Below are positions 62,811 through 64,000 of a stretch of DNA of 64,000 nucleotides, piece by piece. Position 1 is the stretch's first letter. Every line of letters starts with the position of its first letter. The stretch spans positions 1 to 64,000 of the forward strand of contig NZ_SVFW01000006.1 in assembly GCF_015056685.1 (NCBI RefSeq), read 5' to 3'. Both the position numbers and the translations under genes were made by a program. The notes under the pieces are model-generated. The model was not told the origin of the DNA, searched no databases, and was given only the letters and a program-made list of their open reading frames with translations. This DNA comes from Butyrivibrio sp. (GTDB lineage: Bacteria; Bacillota; Clostridia; Lachnospirales; Lachnospiraceae).

Positions 62811-63039
62811 TACTGTTCTCGGATTCAGAGCCTGAGGCAGAAAAAACCAGCCACACCGCAGGTGCTTGCCCTTTACTGGTTCTGATGGAAACGCTACAAT
62901 ACCAGGTCCGACGGTGAGTGAAGAATTACTGTTCCCATCATCCTCACCGTCGGCAAGGTATAGACGGCGTTTCCATCAGGTTCAGTCAAGGGTGGCGCAC
63001 GCAGCCGATTCACTTACGCACATACAAAAGGAGAGTATT
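62811..63039 (+). ncRNA. Conserved structured element, copy C
   Basis: Aligns with 810-1040: TACTGTTCTCGG, CCTGAGGCA, CCAGCCACACCGCAGGTGC, an 11-bp outer stem GATGGAAACGC (62884-62894) / GCGTTTCCATC (62967-62977), the inner stem CCGACGGTGAG (62908-62918) / CTCACCGTCGG (62943-62953) with the same loop, GGTTCAGTCAA, GGTGGCGCACGC and CATACAAAAGGAGAGTATT. In the outer stem, copy A differs at several positions yet most pairs are kept. The final hairpin arm is not inverted here: GGAGAGTATT recurs in direct orientation at 63080. Confidence 0.72.
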
Positions 63040-63107
63040 TTAGCAAGTATTAAACACTTATCCACATAAAAGGTAGATGGAGAGTATTCTAATATGCAGT
63101 AAATTAA

Positions 63108-63152
63108 AAACCAATCGAGATCTAGCCATAGCTATGTGCTCGATTGGTTTTT
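63108..63152. terminator. Bidirectional terminator between element C and the MCP gene
   Basis: CCAATCGAG (63111-63119) pairs with CTCGATTGG (63139-63147), with an inner TAGC/GCTA, flanked by A5 and T5. It can end element C and the leftward receptor gene. Confidence 0.88.
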
Positions 63153-63179
63153 ATCTTAGCGCTCGCAAGAAAATATGGA

Positions 63180-64000
63180 TTATGAAGGCATTTCTTCCAA
63201 TGTGAAGAATGCCATTTTTTCGTTGAGGGTTTCAGCCATGTCACGAAGATCATTTGCTGCACCACTTATGAGAGAAAATGTAGCATTGAGTTCTTCCATT
63301 GAAGCATTTGTTTCCTCTGTAGAAGCGGCATTTTGCTGAGATATAGCAGAAAGCTCTGTGATAATGTCTGAAAATCCTGCCTTAAGCTCATTAAGAAGAT
63401 GAATTTTCTTGGATATTACCTTTGTAGAATTGTCTACATTGTTGACGTTTTCTACAACTGCATCCATATCATCTTTTGTAGTATTGAGCTGAGTATTCTG
63501 CTCCTGCATGCTCTTTCCGAGCTCTTCAATAATTTCAACGTTCTTCTGTGACTCTGCAACAAGATTTTCCACTATTTCCTTGATTGAAACGGCAGCGTCC
63601 TTTGACTGCTTTGAAAGGTTACCAATTTCAGTAGCAACTACTGAGAAACCTTTTCCGTATTCGCCAGCTCTTGCTGCCTCAATTGAAGCGTTAAGAGAAA
63701 GAAGATGTGTCTGTTCAGCAATTGCAGTAATCATGTTTGAAGCTTCTGCGATGCTCTTAACTGAATCATTAGTAGTGCGAATCTGTGTATGAATGTCTTT
63801 CATTGAAGTCATGACATCTTTATTTTTACCCATAAGGTCATGAAGTGTATTTACAGTTCTCTGAGCACCTGACATCATTTCATTAGCAGAATTTGAAAGG
63901 TCTTCTATTTTTTCTGTAATTTCGTCAATACTGTCGCCCATCTGGTTAGTATTAGCTACAGAATTTTCCATGCTCTCAGCCTGAGAAGCAGCTCCACGGC
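63180..64000 (-). CDS. Methyl-accepting chemotaxis protein, C-terminal part (partial)
   Basis: At least 273 residues of the cytoplasmic signalling domain; the frame stays open to the window edge, so the N-terminal sensor, membrane helices and HAMP are outside. The hairpin tip is intact: ITAIAEQTHLLSLNASIEAARAGEYGKGFSVVATEIG, the CheA/CheW contact. Flanking helices have heptad coiled-coil spacing and Glu/Gln pairs suited to methylation. No CheR-binding pentapeptide is at the C-terminus. Confidence 0.93.
   Translation of the reverse strand, partial: RGAASQAESMENSVANTNQMGDSIDEITEKIEDLSNSANEMMSGAQRTVNTLHDLMGKNKDVMTSMKDIHTQIRTTNDSVKSIAEASNMITAIAEQTHLLSLNASIEAARAGEYGKGFSVVATEIGNLSKQSKDAAVSIKEIVENLVAESQKNVEIIEELGKSMQEQNTQLNTTKDDMDAVVENVNNVDNSTKVISKKIHLLNELKAGFSDIITELSAISQQNAASTEETNASMEELNATFSLISGAANDLRDMAETLNEKMAFFTLEEMPS

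Noticed and set aside
62576..63069. Open frames of 113 and 67 codons across array C and element C
   Set aside because: No ribosome binding site, composition unlike local genes, and they cross conserved stems.

Overview
The window looks like a chromosome segment from a low-GC, Gram-positive anaerobe of the Lachnospiraceae, most likely Butyrivibrio or a close relative. This is inferred from strong AGGAGG-type ribosome binding sites, a cellobiose phosphorylase, LacI-controlled sugar uptake, a SigI/RsgI pair, tig-clpP-clpX, DUF6106 and DUF2225 genes, and A/T-rich intergenic DNA. No phage, rRNA, tRNA or transposase gene was recognised.

Layout. 0-1.1 kb: the start of a leftward gene, then a non-coding unit made of a 52-bp-period short-motif array and a structured element. 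1.1-9 kb: typA; a lysine riboswitch with dapA-dapB and a eukaryotic-type hisA; a cold-shock protein; a TrpR-like regulator; and a bactofilin with a degenerate M23 protein. 8.5-17.5 kb: a beta-helix lipoprotein, then a cellobiose phosphorylase with a divergent LacI regulator and an ABC sugar importer that has no ATPase gene. 17.7-21.5 kb: an XRE regulator and ACT protein-hom-aspartate kinase. 21.6-31.1 kb: a small double-glycine peptide, a nested inverted repeat, two membrane proteins, guaB, a GGDEF-EAL protein, glnS and a DUF2225 protein. 31.3-42.0 kb: three hybrid histidine kinases that all end in receiver plus HPt modules, and a receiver-only protein. 42.2-47.7 kb: TetR-PfkB, malQ, LacI-DJ-1 and a CYTH protein. 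47.8-60.2 kb: tig, clpP, clpX and engB, with an 8-kb block between tig and clpP. That block holds a 1706-residue surface protein fused to a class B sortase, rsgI, sigI and a secreted protein. 60.3-64 kb: a DUF308 protein, a fusion of a MetH-activation-like domain with a cobalamin adenosyltransferase, two divergent copies of the array/element unit, and the C-terminal part of a chemotaxis receptor.

The most unusual signal is non-coding. Three units (349-1074 plus; 62138-62517 minus; 62691-63039 plus) share one architecture. Each has an upstream array of two alternating 6-7-nt motifs with a 51-52-bp period, spaced about 20 nt and 18-19 nt apart. Each array is followed by a conserved element of about 120-265 nt with compensatory stems, and two of the three elements end in a GGAGAGTATT hairpin. 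The array motif differs from unit to unit (GGGCATA/AGCCACC; GGGTAA/TTRCCC; TGCACGC/TAGCGTG) while the spacing is kept. I know of no described family that matches. The shared geometry suggests a structured-RNA or site-array system.

Metabolically, the window joins aspartate-family amino acid synthesis (riboswitch-controlled dapA, dapB, hom, aspartate kinase) with uptake and phosphorolysis of plant-derived oligosaccharides and heavy investment in signalling. Start codons were often moved inward to the first ATG with a good ribosome binding site; each case is noted.
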